64,000 nt of DNA from Protonemura montana (taxonomy: Eukaryota > Arthropoda > Insecta > Plecoptera > Nemouridae). Made by a program: the position numbers and the translations under genes. The first letter of the stretch is position 1, and each line of letters begins with the position of its first letter. The notes under the pieces are model-generated. The model did not search any database. It was given only the letters and a program-made list of their open reading frames with translations, and was not told where the DNA came from. The DNA is taken from positions 18,571,940-18,635,939 of the forward strand of contig OX387606.1 of the NCBI GenBank assembly GCA_947568835.1, written 5' to 3'. This document shows positions 40,199 to 49,171 of the stretch, piece after piece.

Positions 40199-40445
40199 AA
40201 AACAAGCAAAACAGAATCTTAACTGCGCACCATCTTATATGGAACAGTTTTACGCAGAACTGCCCTCTGTTAGGTACGTACCTTAATAAAACAAGCAAAA
40301 CACAACCTGAACGGGACACCATCTTATGTGGACCAGTTCTACGAAACACTGTCCTCTCTTAGGTAAACCAACCTTTGCAAAACAGAACTTTAACGGGGCA
40401 CCAATTTATGCGGACCGGTACACTACGCAACACCGTCCTCTACCT
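40199..40445 (+). repeat. degenerate ~89-bp tandem repeat, nearly three copies
   Basis: The landmark CAAAACA(G/C)AA recurs at 40207, 40296 and 40378 (spacings 89 and 82 bp). Each copy continues with an AAC..G...CACCA(T/A)(C/T)TTAT block, a TA(C)GC/GAA segment and a CC(G)TCCTCT-type segment. Copies 1 and 2 also share AAAACAAGC. The divergence points to an old minisatellite. Confidence 0.65.
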
Positions 40446-41258
40446 TCGGTTCGGTTGAACATCTGATAAGAGAGGATTTATTGTGAATACCCGGGGAATC
40501 TACCCTGATGAGTTTTATCCCATTTAGTGCAATTGGTCACGAACTCGATCTCTCATCATGGGCCCATCCATTCGGTCGGCGTTGACGCGTACAGTTAGGT
40601 AAAAATCTCCTAATTATTTCCATTTCCCCCTCTCGTGCCGAGGGTAAAGCTAGGTAGTCTGTCGAGGAAACTTTTTATACCGTCGTGCAGGCATATGATA
40701 GAAGTTGAGTAAACTAATCAGAAGTCAAGGGAAACCAGTACCGCGCCGACCGGCCGGGGTGATATCAGATCGCATGGGTTGGCGCTGGCCGAGAGTTCGT
40801 ACAAGTGCGTCTCTCTAACTTGAGCCCCCGTGAGGGTCATAATGCCCCTGAACTCTCTTATTACCGTCGATCCCCACATCCCGTCCCTGGACTAGGCTTT
40901 GCCCGTTTCTGTCCCGCGTTATTTGGTTAACCGCCCTTGGATCAGTTCCGTGCCGCTGAGGGCGCCGTCTCTGCGCGCACGTACCCCCAGTGCCCCTTTC
41001 GCCTCCCCCCCCCCCCATCTACCCTTCGCCGCTACAAGGAACGGTGATTTGAACGGTGCCTTGTCTCTGACGTAAGCTGCAAGCAATTATTTTGGTGCAT
41101 TTTGTTTTCATCTTATATTAAAACTTTAGCATATGCAAACAGAAATTTTATTTTGCTCATGGCAAATAGATATTTTAATTTCATTGTCAATTCTCTTTTG
41201 AACCTACCACAAAGAGAATTACTGGGATAAAGAAAGATTGGCCAAGCAGAATTGATTG
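40446..41258. other. intergenic DNA left of the retrotransposon
   Basis: No gene seen. It includes a C12 run at 41005-41016. Confidence 0.45.
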
Positions 41259-41262
41259 TTAC
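41259..41262. other. target-site duplication TTAC (left copy)
   Basis: TTAC directly precedes the left LTR and is repeated at 49561-49564 after the right LTR. A 4-bp duplication fits Ty3/Gypsy integration. Confidence 0.85.
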
Positions 41263-41651
41263 TGTTAGCCGTCGCTCAAGTATGGTAACGGCGAGCGGTC
41301 GGGAGAGCGACGGTTTACATAAAAATAGGGGGAAGTGTGTAGGAGCTAGAGCACTTGGAGGAAAGGTAATGGAATAGAGTAACTGGATTTAAATTGAACG
41401 CAAACTTTAATTTATTGAAGGTAAGATAATTATAATAAATTGGTAGGAGTGAATGAAGTAGTCTGATAGGTGTCTACTCTAAGGGATCTAGATAGCGTCT
41501 CCTCTATTCTTTCTCTCCTCTTGGTCCAGTAGGTAGTTGTTATCGGTCTAGGGTACTGAGTAGTGGGGGGGCATGCTGTGATTGGCTGATAATGACGTCA
41601 TAGGTGAGATGGGCAAGAGGTACAGATGTGCCCTGTTAACAACTGTTAACA
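41263..41651 (-). repeat. 3' LTR, 389 bp
   Basis: Direct repeat of 49172-49560, with TGTTA/TAACA as short inverted ends. On the minus strand it carries a palindromic CRE (TGACGTCA, 41593-41600), an inverted CCAAT, a TCAGT initiator and an AATAAA (41411-41416). Confidence 0.97.
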
Positions 41652-41665
41652 TTCCACCCCCCTTT
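41652..41665 (-). promoter_or_regulatory. polypurine tract
   Basis: On the minus strand the bases directly before the 3' LTR are AAAGGGGGGTGGAA, 13 purines of 14. This is the expected plus-strand primer for reverse transcription, and its position confirms the minus orientation. Confidence 0.9.
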
Positions 41666-42703
41666 GAGGAAGGGTCCAAGATAAAAAAAAAAATTTACAG
41701 TGGTGGTTACATAAAACTGGTTACGATAAAGGTTAACATTGCAAAAATGGAAAAAAGGGCTCGATACATTGCAAAGGGGTGAATTGAATTCTCGCTATGA
41801 GTGTAAGTCTGGAGCAACTCTACCTACTGGGCGCAAGGGTAAATTGAAACGGTAATAACATTAATTGAATTGGTATAATGCATAAATATTCCGACTTGGA
41901 ATAATTATTGGAAAGCTAATCGGTGCCAGCTTGGGAACAATGAGCACCGTATAGACCATGAAATTGGTAAAATTGACAAAACAAGTTGAATATAATGGAA
42001 ATAATACAATATAATCTAAAATATGAGATAAGTATGCTCTACCTCTTATATCGTGGTGTAAGTGAATGAAAGGGAAAAGCCAATCGGCGTGACGCTACAG
42101 AATCTATATGAAATTGGAAAACTTTGGAAAACGTACTAACGCACACATCTAACGGTTGACCGAACGAGACGGGCACACGCAACACACGGCACTTAGCTAG
42201 TTTCTGACTCTGGCTCACACGAAAATACGTGACGGGCACCTCTTATCGCACTGGACCTGGCTTGGATATTGGAGTTTATGGTGACGCGAAACGTCGAGAC
42301 GAGATTTCTGTATTGCAAATTGGTGGAGTGTCGACATTCTTCTGCCCGCGCTCACGGAAGGGTCCGGCGGTTCGGCTTACAGTTTTCTCTTGGCGACGGG
42401 CGAGGGAACGTTTACTCCACTCGACGCGGTTGTAGTGTTGCTGCTTTTGGTGGTGCTGGGTGTAGAAATTGGAAACTCGCCAGGCTTGTCGGCTCGGGGG
42501 TCCTTTAGGTGTGCGTTGGGTGTCATCGTGGCCGTCAGGAGTCAGTGTGGCGGCCTCATCCGTTGGTCAGGCCGTGGATGGTCTTTGTACGGTGGAATAA
42601 CTAGAACAGAAATTTCACTTGCGCCAGTATACAAGGGTAGGTAACAGGTAGGCGAACAAAAGGTTCGTATGCCGAAAACTATAACTATTATGTACTTATG
42701 TAG

Positions 42704-42740
<37 letters not shown>

Positions 42741-42757
42741 CTAGACGTCTTGGGGAG
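41666..42757 (-). other. 3' noncoding region of the retrotransposon
   Basis: About 1.1 kb between the pol stop and the polypurine tract with no credible reading frame on the sense strand, so there is no env. It contains the A30 tract near its 5' end and an AT-rich second half. Confidence 0.7.
42708..42737 (-). repeat. A30 tract on the element's sense strand
   Basis: Thirty T on the plus strand (A30 in element sense), starting 20 nt after the pol stop. This is not the position of an LTR polyadenylation site; it may record a template switch onto a polyadenylated RNA or a simple expansion. Confidence 0.85.
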
Positions 42758-45700
42758 TTACTGGGTGCTTCTATAATTTGTGTTTGTTGGTCTTGGGGTT
42801 GGGGGCGTCCGCTGGAAGATCCAGGGTTGGTCGTCAGCTTTGGCGACGCTGCGGAGGCGATATCTGTGGACTGGGGGTAGGTCTGGTGGAGGGGATGCGG
42901 CTTCGGGAGTGGAAACGGTGTCCTCGGGTGGCCCATGGGGGGGTTCGGGGAGCCGGTGTGGCATTTCGGGACTGCCTGCGCGCACTGCTGGATCCTCGTC
43001 CTGCGCCTCTACTTCGTAGTTTGGTTCTGGTACTGGGGTTGGTTCTGAGTCTGGCTCGGGGCCAGGTCGCTGAATCTCGGGGGTGTTGATCAGGCGTGAA
43101 TGGAAACGCATGGGGATCGCCGGGAACTTCATCACGGGGTGAGCTAGGAGGGGTGGAACGGGTGGCAATTTCGTGACGTCGGCGTTTTCCGACTCAACTT
43201 TTGCGTCTTCGTCTGGTGACTTAAACAATTTGAGGCGATTTGCGTGGACTAATTTCTGCTTGTTTGTGGATAGGTTTTTGATTTTGAAAGTGACTGGTCC
43301 TGGGACGTCTATGATTTGCCAAGGTCCTGTGAATTTAGGCTTTAATTTCCTAGATAAATTCGGTTTGCATGCCGGGTCGTCTAGAAGGACTTTGTCGTGG
43401 AGTTTAAACTGGACTGGGGCGGTCTTTTTGTCGAATTGGATTTTTTGTTTTTCTTGATAGTCCTGAAGGGTCTCGCGGACGATTTTAAAGGTTAGTCTCA
43501 ACCGTTCGGCAACTTCTTCCGCGTAGTTGGTGTCGAGGTCGTGACGGACGCGTGAGGATCTGATTGTGCAATCAAACGGAAACTCGATCTCTCTCCCGAA
43601 AACTAGTTGATTAGGGGAGAAATTTTTTAACGCGGCGTGAACTGTGCTGTGGTAGGCCATTTTTACGAAGGGCAGATTAGTGTCCCAGTCGGAGTGCTGT
43701 TGATTCACAAGGGTTTGGAGGATGGCCTTCAACGAACGGTGCATTCTCTCCACTCTTCCATTCCCTGCGGGATGGTACGGGGTGGTTTGGATTTTTTTTA
43801 TCTTCAACATCTTGCAAGTTTCTTTCATTACGGAGGAAATAAGATTCGCGCCCATGTCTGATAGCAAAACTTGGGGTGCCCCATGCCTGGTGATTACGCC
43901 CGTCACGAATTTTCGGGCTATCGTGGTGGCCTTCGTGTCGGAAAGAGGGAAAATCTCTATGTACCTTGTAAATGCACATTGGAAGGTGAGGATGTATTTT
44001 CGGCCTTTATCGCTGACGGGTAAGGGTCCTACAATGTCACAACTCATGTGGCTAAAAGGTTGCAAGTTAACGGTAGCAAAGTTTTGAAGGGGTGCTTTCT
44101 TCTGGTGTGGAGATTTTTTGAACAACTGGCAAGTCACACATTGCTCGCAAAATTTTTTTACATCTTTGTGAATGGTGGGCCATATGAATCTAGCTCTAAT
44201 GGCTTTGTATGTTTTTTCGAATCCTACATGACCTGCCATGGGGAGGTTGTGGTGGGTTGTCATGATTTTATGTTTTAGCGACGCAGGGACTACAAGTTGG
44301 TCGCTGTCATGTAATCCAGGGTTGTTTTTGAAAAGGAGTCCATCGTCGTCGAGATAGTGATCGTCGCTTGAATTGGGGTCGTCGAGAAGGGTGTCGATTA
44401 TCGGTCGTATCGCGATGTCGTGACGTTGCTCAAGTCGTAGTCTGTCTCTGTCTATCACTGGCGTGTACTCTTCGTCATTTTCATCATCTTGAATCATGTT
44501 TACTGGTAGTGGTGGGGGAAGGCGTGATAGCCAGTCAGCGTTCGTATGGTGCCGGCCTGGTCTATGCTGTATCACGTAGTTATGATGTGCGAGCTGTAGG
44601 GCCCATCTGGCCAAACGAGATGTCGGGTCTTTCATGTTTTTGAGCCAAAGAAGGGATGCGTGGTCTGTTATTGCTACGAAGGGGTGTTTTGCGCTGTGGA
44701 GGAAACAGTGGAAATATTTAACGCCCCATACCAAGGCTAAGCATTCGAGTTCTGTGGTGGTGTAATTCACTTCGTGTTTGTTTAACCCTCTGCTGGCGTA
44801 TGCTACAGGGCGGATATCTCCATCCCTTAATTGAGATAAAATGACTCCTAGGGATTTGTTTGACGCGTCGCACTCTAAAATGAATTGGTCGTCGAAATTG
44901 GGGTATATTAATAGTGAATCGCTAGTTAGGGCCGACCGCAGTTTTTCGAAATTCGTCTGGCACTCTTCGGACCAGATGAAAGGGGTGTTCTTTCGGGTCA
45001 GGAAGTTTAGGGGTGCGGCTAGTTCCGCACACGAAGGGATGAATTTAGCGTAGAACATTATCGTACCGATAAATCTTTTGAGCGCTTTTACATCTTTTGG
45101 AGGTTGCATCGATTTGATGGTATGTAGCAGTTTCTCGTCCGGCTTGATACCCGATTGAGAGACGACGTGGCCTAGGTAATTGGTCTCGGGTACGAGGAAA
45201 TGACATTTGGAGGGCTTTAATTTCAAATTAGCATCGCGTATGCGGTCGAAGACTTTTCGTAAAACTGATAGGTGATTTAGGGTTGGGCCGTGGCTAAAAC
45301 AAATGATGTCGTCCAAATAAACGCTAGCGTGATCGTTTAGGCCAGATATGAGGTTATCGCAGAGTCTTTGCCAGCAAGCTCCGGAGTTCATCAACCCCAT
45401 TGGTAACCTGCGAAATTTGAATGTGCCCCTAAAAGTGGCGAAGCTAGTCTTGTCTTGGCTGCCTTCTGCTACCTTCACTTGATGATATCCGCTTTGGAAG
45501 TCGAGTGTAGAAAAGGTTGATTGCGATTTAAGTTGGAACAAGGAGTCTTGGAGATTAGGGAGGGGGTAGAAATCTCTTGTAGTGATGGCGTTTAGTTTTC
45601 GATAATCTATGCAAAGTCTTACACCTTCGGCCCCTGGTCCTCCTAATTTCTTGGACACAAGTAGGCACGGGGATACCCATGCTGATTCTGACGGTTCGAT

Positions 45701-47743
45701 TATCTCATCTTCCAACAGCTTATCAATCATCTCGTTGAGTACCTCCCGCTGCGTGAATGGTACGCGATAGGGGTAGGTTCTGATCGGTGCGTGGTTTCCT
45801 GTGTCGATATGGTGTTCTACTTTGCTCGTGGAACCGAGGCGGGTACCGGGGAGCATAAAAATGTCTTGGTATTCATGTAGAAGTGCTAGTGTATCTTTTT
45901 TGGTTTCGGGTTCAAGATGGTCTAACTTGAAATATTCTTTGAAATTTAGTAGCGTGGACTTGTCTAGTGCGTATCCTACTCCTGCTATTAGGTTGTCTCC
46001 ATTATTAGAGTGTGGAGCTGGTTCGGGGGTGAATGGTTCAGATATACCGAGAATGGTATTCTTCTGGATGACTCTTTCTGTGTCGGACGTGTTCTTAATC
46101 CTCATCTGGACTTCTTTATCCTCACGCGAGGTCACTAAGACTCTCGCAACGGTAACTCCATAAATTTTGAGCTCGACGGGGCTAATCAGGCGGTCACCAG
46201 GGGTAGTTAATCCCTGTCGACCTGCACAGAGCAGTTCGCAATTTGGTGGAATCCGGATGGGACCCATGGCATAAACATAACAGTGATCAGTTGCTATATT
46301 CTCACAGGCCTCTGTCGGCGGGAACGGTGAGTCAGGATCGGTGTCAGATTCGCTGACTGTCGATCGTTTGTACTCTATGTGCGTACGTGTTCTTTTCGCG
46401 TTATCGGGATCGTGTAACTCGGGAGCCTGAACTTCGCTATTTTCGCGTGGGAACTCGTTCGGTCTCTGATGTTCGATGAGCGCATTGTCCTTCGGGTCAC
46501 CTCTTGGCGGGGGTTCGTTGTCTATTTTGTCGTGTTGTAGTGTGTCCTGGCCTTTACGGGTGGTTTGCTGCCCTACTGGTTGGGGGCCTAATTCGGGCTT
46601 CTTAACTCCCGAGTTGTTCCGATGCCAGCGAGAACGTCTTCTCACTGGTTTGTGGCGCTGGAAGTTGGGACAGTTTACTCTGGGGGTGTCTAGGTCAGGG
46701 GCAAGGGTAGGAAGTGCTTTTGATGAGGGAGGGTGGCTCTTAGCTTTATTCTCTGGTAGACTGGTATTTCTAACTAACTCATCTGGTGGACTGGTATTTC
46801 TAACTAACTCTTCTGGTGGACTGGTATTTCTAACTAACTCTTCTGGTGGACTGGTATTTCTAACTAACTCTTCTGGTGGACTGGTATTTCTAACTAACTC
46901 TTCTAGTGGACTGGTATTTATAATGCTTAAATCTAAGGTTCCTAGTTGTCCTGGGGTCACTTGCAGGGTGACCCTTTCATGGATTGCTAAGTCCCTATGT
47001 ACATGTGCGGGCGTGCTAGCTATCTTGCGGCTCTCGGGCGTCGCGACGGTGGGTACTGTGTCGGGCACGTTATTTGTTGCACTCTCATCATCTCTCTTGG
47101 TCATGCGCTTTCTCACGGAAGCTATCTCTGTCCTATGCGGTCTCTTGTGAGGAGCTACAGTTTGCCTTGTCTCACGTGAGTCGTATTTCAGTGCACCGGC
47201 ATCGAAATGCTGACCAAGATGAGAGACGAATGTGAGTGGAAAATTCCGTCCTTGCGTAGTGGCTATATTGTTTTTGAAGTCCAGGATTACTTCGCACCTA
47301 TCGAAAAAATCTATGCCTAATAAACCATCGATACCGGGAGGAATTTGGATGTCGTGTGAGCAAACAAGACATGTGTGTTCTATTTCGCTCGTGTCTTGTG
47401 CGGTAAAACGAAACGGAATAGTAGCTTGTTGGTCGAAACTTATTGCGTGTCCTGTGATTCCTGTGAATCTGTTGTCTTGCCAGTCGTACTCTTTTTTCCA
47501 TGAATTATGGTGTACGACATGACTTCTAACTAGGGAAACAACTGCGCCGGGGTCTACGAGGAAATTATATGGTGAATCTGAAACGAACAATTTTAGTGCC
47601 CGTAGGCGTCCTGGTTTTTGACCTAAAAAATATAAATTACTGAGAGGGATTAGGGTGTCGTCTACGCGTCTAGGAGTTTCGGGGCTGCCCGGGTCTAATT
47701 TTTGTTTTCCACCACCTTGGGCCCGGTCGTGGAATTCCAGCCG
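42758..47743 (-). CDS. pol: Pol polyprotein: protease, reverse transcriptase, RNase H, integrase
   Basis: Copies the element RNA into DNA and integrates it. The frame is open from 47761 to the TAA at 42758; decoding probably begins after the slip at 47743, giving 1,661 pol codons. Residues are numbered from codon 47590. The protease motif L-V-D-P-G-A is at 11-16, with L-L-G-I-D at 90-94. A 10-residue repeat fills 231-280. RT has T-L-D697-F and Y-L-D760-D761. RNase H has E-C-D908, E947/E949, T-D976-H and N-A-D1019-W. Integrase has an H-H-C-C zinc site (H1114, H1121, C1151, C1154), a D1185, D1245, E1281 triad with DD35E spacing, and a G-P-W form of the GPY/F module near 1422. The C-terminus is Pro-rich with no chromodomain. 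Oddities are D-P-G in place of D-S/T-G and a protease-RT linker of over 400 residues. All RT, RNase H and integrase catalytic residues are present. Confidence 0.95.
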   Translation of the reverse strand, partial: RLEFHDRAQGGGKQKLDPGSPETPRRVDDTLIPLSNLYFLGQKPGRLRALKLFVSDSPYNFLVDPGAVVSLVRSHVVHHNSWKKEYDWQDNRFTGITGHAISFDQQATIPFRFTAQDTSEIEHTCLVCSHDIQIPPGIDGLLGIDFFDRCEVILDFKNNIATTQGRNFPLTFVSHLGQHFDAGALKYDSRETRQTVAPHKRPHRTEIASVRKRMTKRDDESATNNVPDTVPTVATPESRKIASTPAHVHRDLAIHERVTLQVTPGQLGTLDLSIINTSPLEELVRNTSPPEELVRNTSPPEELVRNTSPPEELVRNTSPPDELVRNTSLPENKAKSHPPSSKALPTLAPDLDTPRVNCPNFQRHKPVRRRSRWHRNNSGVKKPELGPQPVGQQTTRKGQDTLQHDKIDNEPPPRGDPKDNALIEHQRPNEFPRENSEVQAPELHDPDNAKRTRTHIEYKRSTVSESDTDPDSPFPPTEACENIATDHCYVYAMGPIRIPPNCELLCAGRQGLTTPGDRLISPVELKIYGVTVARVLVTSREDKEVQMRIKNTSDTERVIQKNTILGISEPFTPEPAPHSNNGDNLIAGVGYALDKSTLLNFKEYFKLDHLEPETKKDTLALLHEYQDIFMLPGTRLGSTSKVEHHIDTGNHAPIRTYPYRVPFTQREVLNEMIDKLLEDEIIEPSESAWVSPCLLVSKKLGGPGAEGVRLCIDYRKLNAITTRDFYPLPNLQDSLFQLKSQSTFSTLDFQSGYHQVKVAEGSQDKTSFATFRGTFKFRRLPMGLMNSGACWQRLCDNLISGLNDHASVYLDDIICFSHGPTLNHLSVLRKVFDRIRDANLKLKPSKCHFLVPETNYLGHVVSQSGIKPDEKLLHTIKSMQPPKDVKALKRFIGTIMFYAKFIPSCAELAAPLNFLTRKNTPFIWSEECQTNFEKLRSALTSDSLLIYPNFDDQFILECDASNKSLGVILSQLRDGDIRPVAYASRGLNKHEVNYTTTELECLALVWGVKYFHCFLHSAKHPFVAITDHASLLWLKNMKDPTSRLARWALQLAHHNYVIQHRPGRHHTNADWLSRLPPPLPVNMIQDDENDEEYTPVIDRDRLRLEQRHDIAIRPIIDTLLDDPNSSDDHYLDDDGLLFKNNPGLHDSDQLVVPASLKHKIMTTHHNLPMAGHVGFEKTYKAIRARFIWPTIHKDVKKFCEQCVTCQLFKKSPHQKKAPLQNFATVNLQPFSHMSCDIVGPLPVSDKGRKYILTFQCAFTRYIEIFPLSDTKATTIARKFVTGVITRHGAPQVLLSDMGANLISSVMKETCKMLKIKKIQTTPYHPAGNGRVERMHRSLKAILQTLVNQQHSDWDTNLPFVKMAYHSTVHAALKNFSPNQLVFGREIEFPFDCTIRSSRVRHDLDTNYAEEVAERLRLTFKIVRETLQDYQEKQKIQFDKKTAPVQFKLHDKVLLDDPACKPNLSRKLKPKFTGPWQIIDVPGPVTFKIKNLSTNKQKLVHANRLKLFKSPDEDAKVESENADVTKLPPVPPLLAHPVMKFPAIPMRFHSRLINTPEIQRPGPEPDSEPTPVPEPNYEVEAQDEDPAVRAGSPEMPHRLPEPPHGPPEDTVSTPEAASPPPDLPPVHRYRLRSVAKADDQPWIFQRTPPTPRPTNTNYRSTQ
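46751..46920 (-). repeat. 30-bp tandem repeat inside pol
   Basis: Five full 30-bp copies (46761-46910) plus partial copies at both ends encode a 10-residue unit, E-L-V-R-N-T-S-P-P-E, in the linker between protease and RT. The period is a multiple of 3, so copy changes keep the frame. Copies differ at only a few bases. Confidence 0.93.
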
Positions 47744-48888
47744 TTTGGGGACTGCTGGGTGCTACGTCGGCACTCGTTTTGTCTGTGGCCGCGTCGTCCA
47801 CATCCTTCACAGATAGGGCGGAAAGGGCGGGTGCATGTCTCCCTCAGGTGTCCAAAAGCACCGCAGTTAGCGCAGGCTTCCTGGGTTGGGTTCCTGGTCC
47901 AGGGTTGATTAGATCTGGCACTTTGGCCGCGCCCGATCGTCCCGGCGTGGTTGGTCTGCGGGGCTCGCGGGGTCCGAGTGTCCTGGGCACTTGGGAAATT
48001 TTGGGTGGCGCTGGAATTGCTTGCGAAAACTGGTTGCTGGGGCCCGGGGTTCGTGAAGTATGGGTTACTGTGCTGGGGGTACATCATTATTGGAAAAGGC
48101 TGCTGCGGGTAGGGCGTCTGGTAGTACGGGTTTTGTGGTGCAATTATGCTTGGGGCCCAACCTGTTACTGGATATGGCATACACATTTGTGGGGCTGCTT
48201 GTGCAAAACCGGCCGTCGGGGGCCCTGCTGACCTTTGGTGCATATTATGCTCGATTGATAATCGTGCTGGGTCCGAAACACTAAACAAACCCTTTCGCGA
48301 CCTGGTTAGTAGGAGTGCATTTTTTTCCTCAGCCAGTGCGATCTTCACAGCGTCCTTGAATGATGTCGGGCTGTGAGTATACACAAAAGGTTTTAAGCTA
48401 TGCTTTATACCGTTTAAAAAATAGTTTAGGAGGTCTCTGTCTAGGACCTTCGCGGCATATGCCTTCTCTGCGTCGTTCTCAGGGGTCACTACAGTGGCTT
48501 CCCCTTTCTCGCGCAGGCGGGTGGCGAAATCGTCTACACACTCGTCTGGGCCCTGGACGCTAGATCTAAAATGGTAGTCTGCGTATACTCCTGGTTGTTT
48601 CGGTTGGAATTTTTGGAGCATTGTGTCCTTAAACTCTTCCCAGGTATTAAGGGCTTTAACTTCTGGGTGCGACTTCACGAAGGCCTTCGCTTTGCCTATC
48701 AGTTTGATCTGTGCGACGCCGAGCTTTTGTGGGTCATTCCACGATGATATCGCTCCTGCGCTCTCGACGTATTCGAGAAAGTCGGCGACGGGGATCGAAC
48801 CCTCCCCTCCCGAGAAAACGGGCACAAGGTCGAGCGTGCCTAGGACACTTCCTATCAGATGCTGGACAACTACATGCTCTTCGGCCAT
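47695..48888 (-). CDS. gag: Gag polyprotein, 397 aa
   Basis: Structural protein that assembles the virus-like particle and packages the element RNA. ATG at 48888, TAG at 47697-47695. Residues about 20-200 form an alpha-helix-rich, retrotransposon-capsid-like region (W-E-E-F-K near 83-87, then Y-F-L-N-G-I near 156-161). Residues about 220-335 are Pro/Gln/Tyr/Asn-rich. Two CCHC zinc knuckles follow, both C-X2-C-X4-H-X4-C: C339, C342, H347, C352 and C360, C363, H368, C373. The end of gag overlaps the pol frame for 66 nt and carries the slippery site, so most ribosomes should stop here and a minority continue into pol. No matrix or myristoylation motif is evident. The start is supported by the first in-frame ATG after a 283-nt leader. 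Confidence 0.95.
   Translation of the reverse strand: MAEEHVVVQHLIGSVLGTLDLVPVFSGGEGSIPVADFLEYVESAGAISSWNDPQKLGVAQIKLIGKAKAFVKSHPEVKALNTWEEFKDTMLQKFQPKQPGVYADYHFRSSVQGPDECVDDFATRLREKGEATVVTPENDAEKAYAAKVLDRDLLNYFLNGIKHSLKPFVYTHSPTSFKDAVKIALAEEKNALLLTRSRKGLFSVSDPARLSIEHNMHQRSAGPPTAGFAQAAPQMCMPYPVTGWAPSIIAPQNPYYQTPYPQQPFPIMMYPQHSNPYFTNPGPQQPVFASNSSATQNFPSAQDTRTPRAPQTNHAGTIGRGQSARSNQPWTRNPTQEACANCGAFGHLRETCTRPFRPICEGCGRRGHRQNECRRSTQQSPNGWNSTTGPKVVENKN
47707..47749 (-). promoter_or_regulatory. programmed -1 frameshift signal (slippery site and stem-loop)
   Basis: In the gag frame the sequence reads C-CCA-AAC (47749-47743), an exact X-XXY-YYZ heptamer. It lies in the 66-nt overlap, just after the TAG (47764-47762) that closes the pol frame upstream. 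After an 8-nt spacer, TTCCACGACC (47734-47725) pairs with GGTGGTGGAA (47716-47707) around an 8-nt loop. That is 9 pairs with one G-G mismatch. Spacer and stem fit the known geometry of -1 signals. Confidence 0.85.
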
Positions 48889-49152
48889 GTCGGCGATGCA
48901 GAGGGAAAAAACAGAGATAAAATGGTAGTACTACGAGTGGCCTACTGCGAGATAAGCACGCTTCGGAAGGTCGCTAATAATCAGAATGCGTGGAGAGATA
49001 ACGCACGTTACAACTCACCCGGGTATGATAAAGATGGCATGTAGCAGTCGGTAGACACGGCGTCTGGCCCGCGGGTGGAGGTCGTCCACAGTGGAAGTCG
49101 AGAAGTCGAGTAGTAGTTGGTACCGTCTTCAGAGACGAACTTAGGATTCGTT

Positions 49153-49170
49153 TCGGGTACGCTGCCACCA
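49153..49170 (-). promoter_or_regulatory. primer-binding site, probably tRNA-Leu
   Basis: One nucleotide inside the 5' LTR the sense strand reads TGGTGGCAGCG, complementary to a tRNA 3' end CGCTGCCACCA. From memory this matches the 3' end of metazoan tRNA-Leu with A/T-AG anticodons over 11 nt; beyond that the match drops. The presence of a PBS is clear, the tRNA identity is an inference. Confidence 0.75.
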
Positions 49171-49171
49171 A

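Noticed and set aside
41666-42757. Possible env gene of the retrotransposon
   Set aside because: No sense-strand frame long enough; no signal peptide or membrane segment.
46476-47150. 224-codon plus-strand ATG frame
   Set aside because: It is antisense to pol and gains length from the 30-bp in-frame repeat; no motif of its own.
47779-48231. 150-codon plus-strand frame
   Set aside because: Antisense shadow of gag, with Gly/Trp/Val-rich composition expected from reversed codons.
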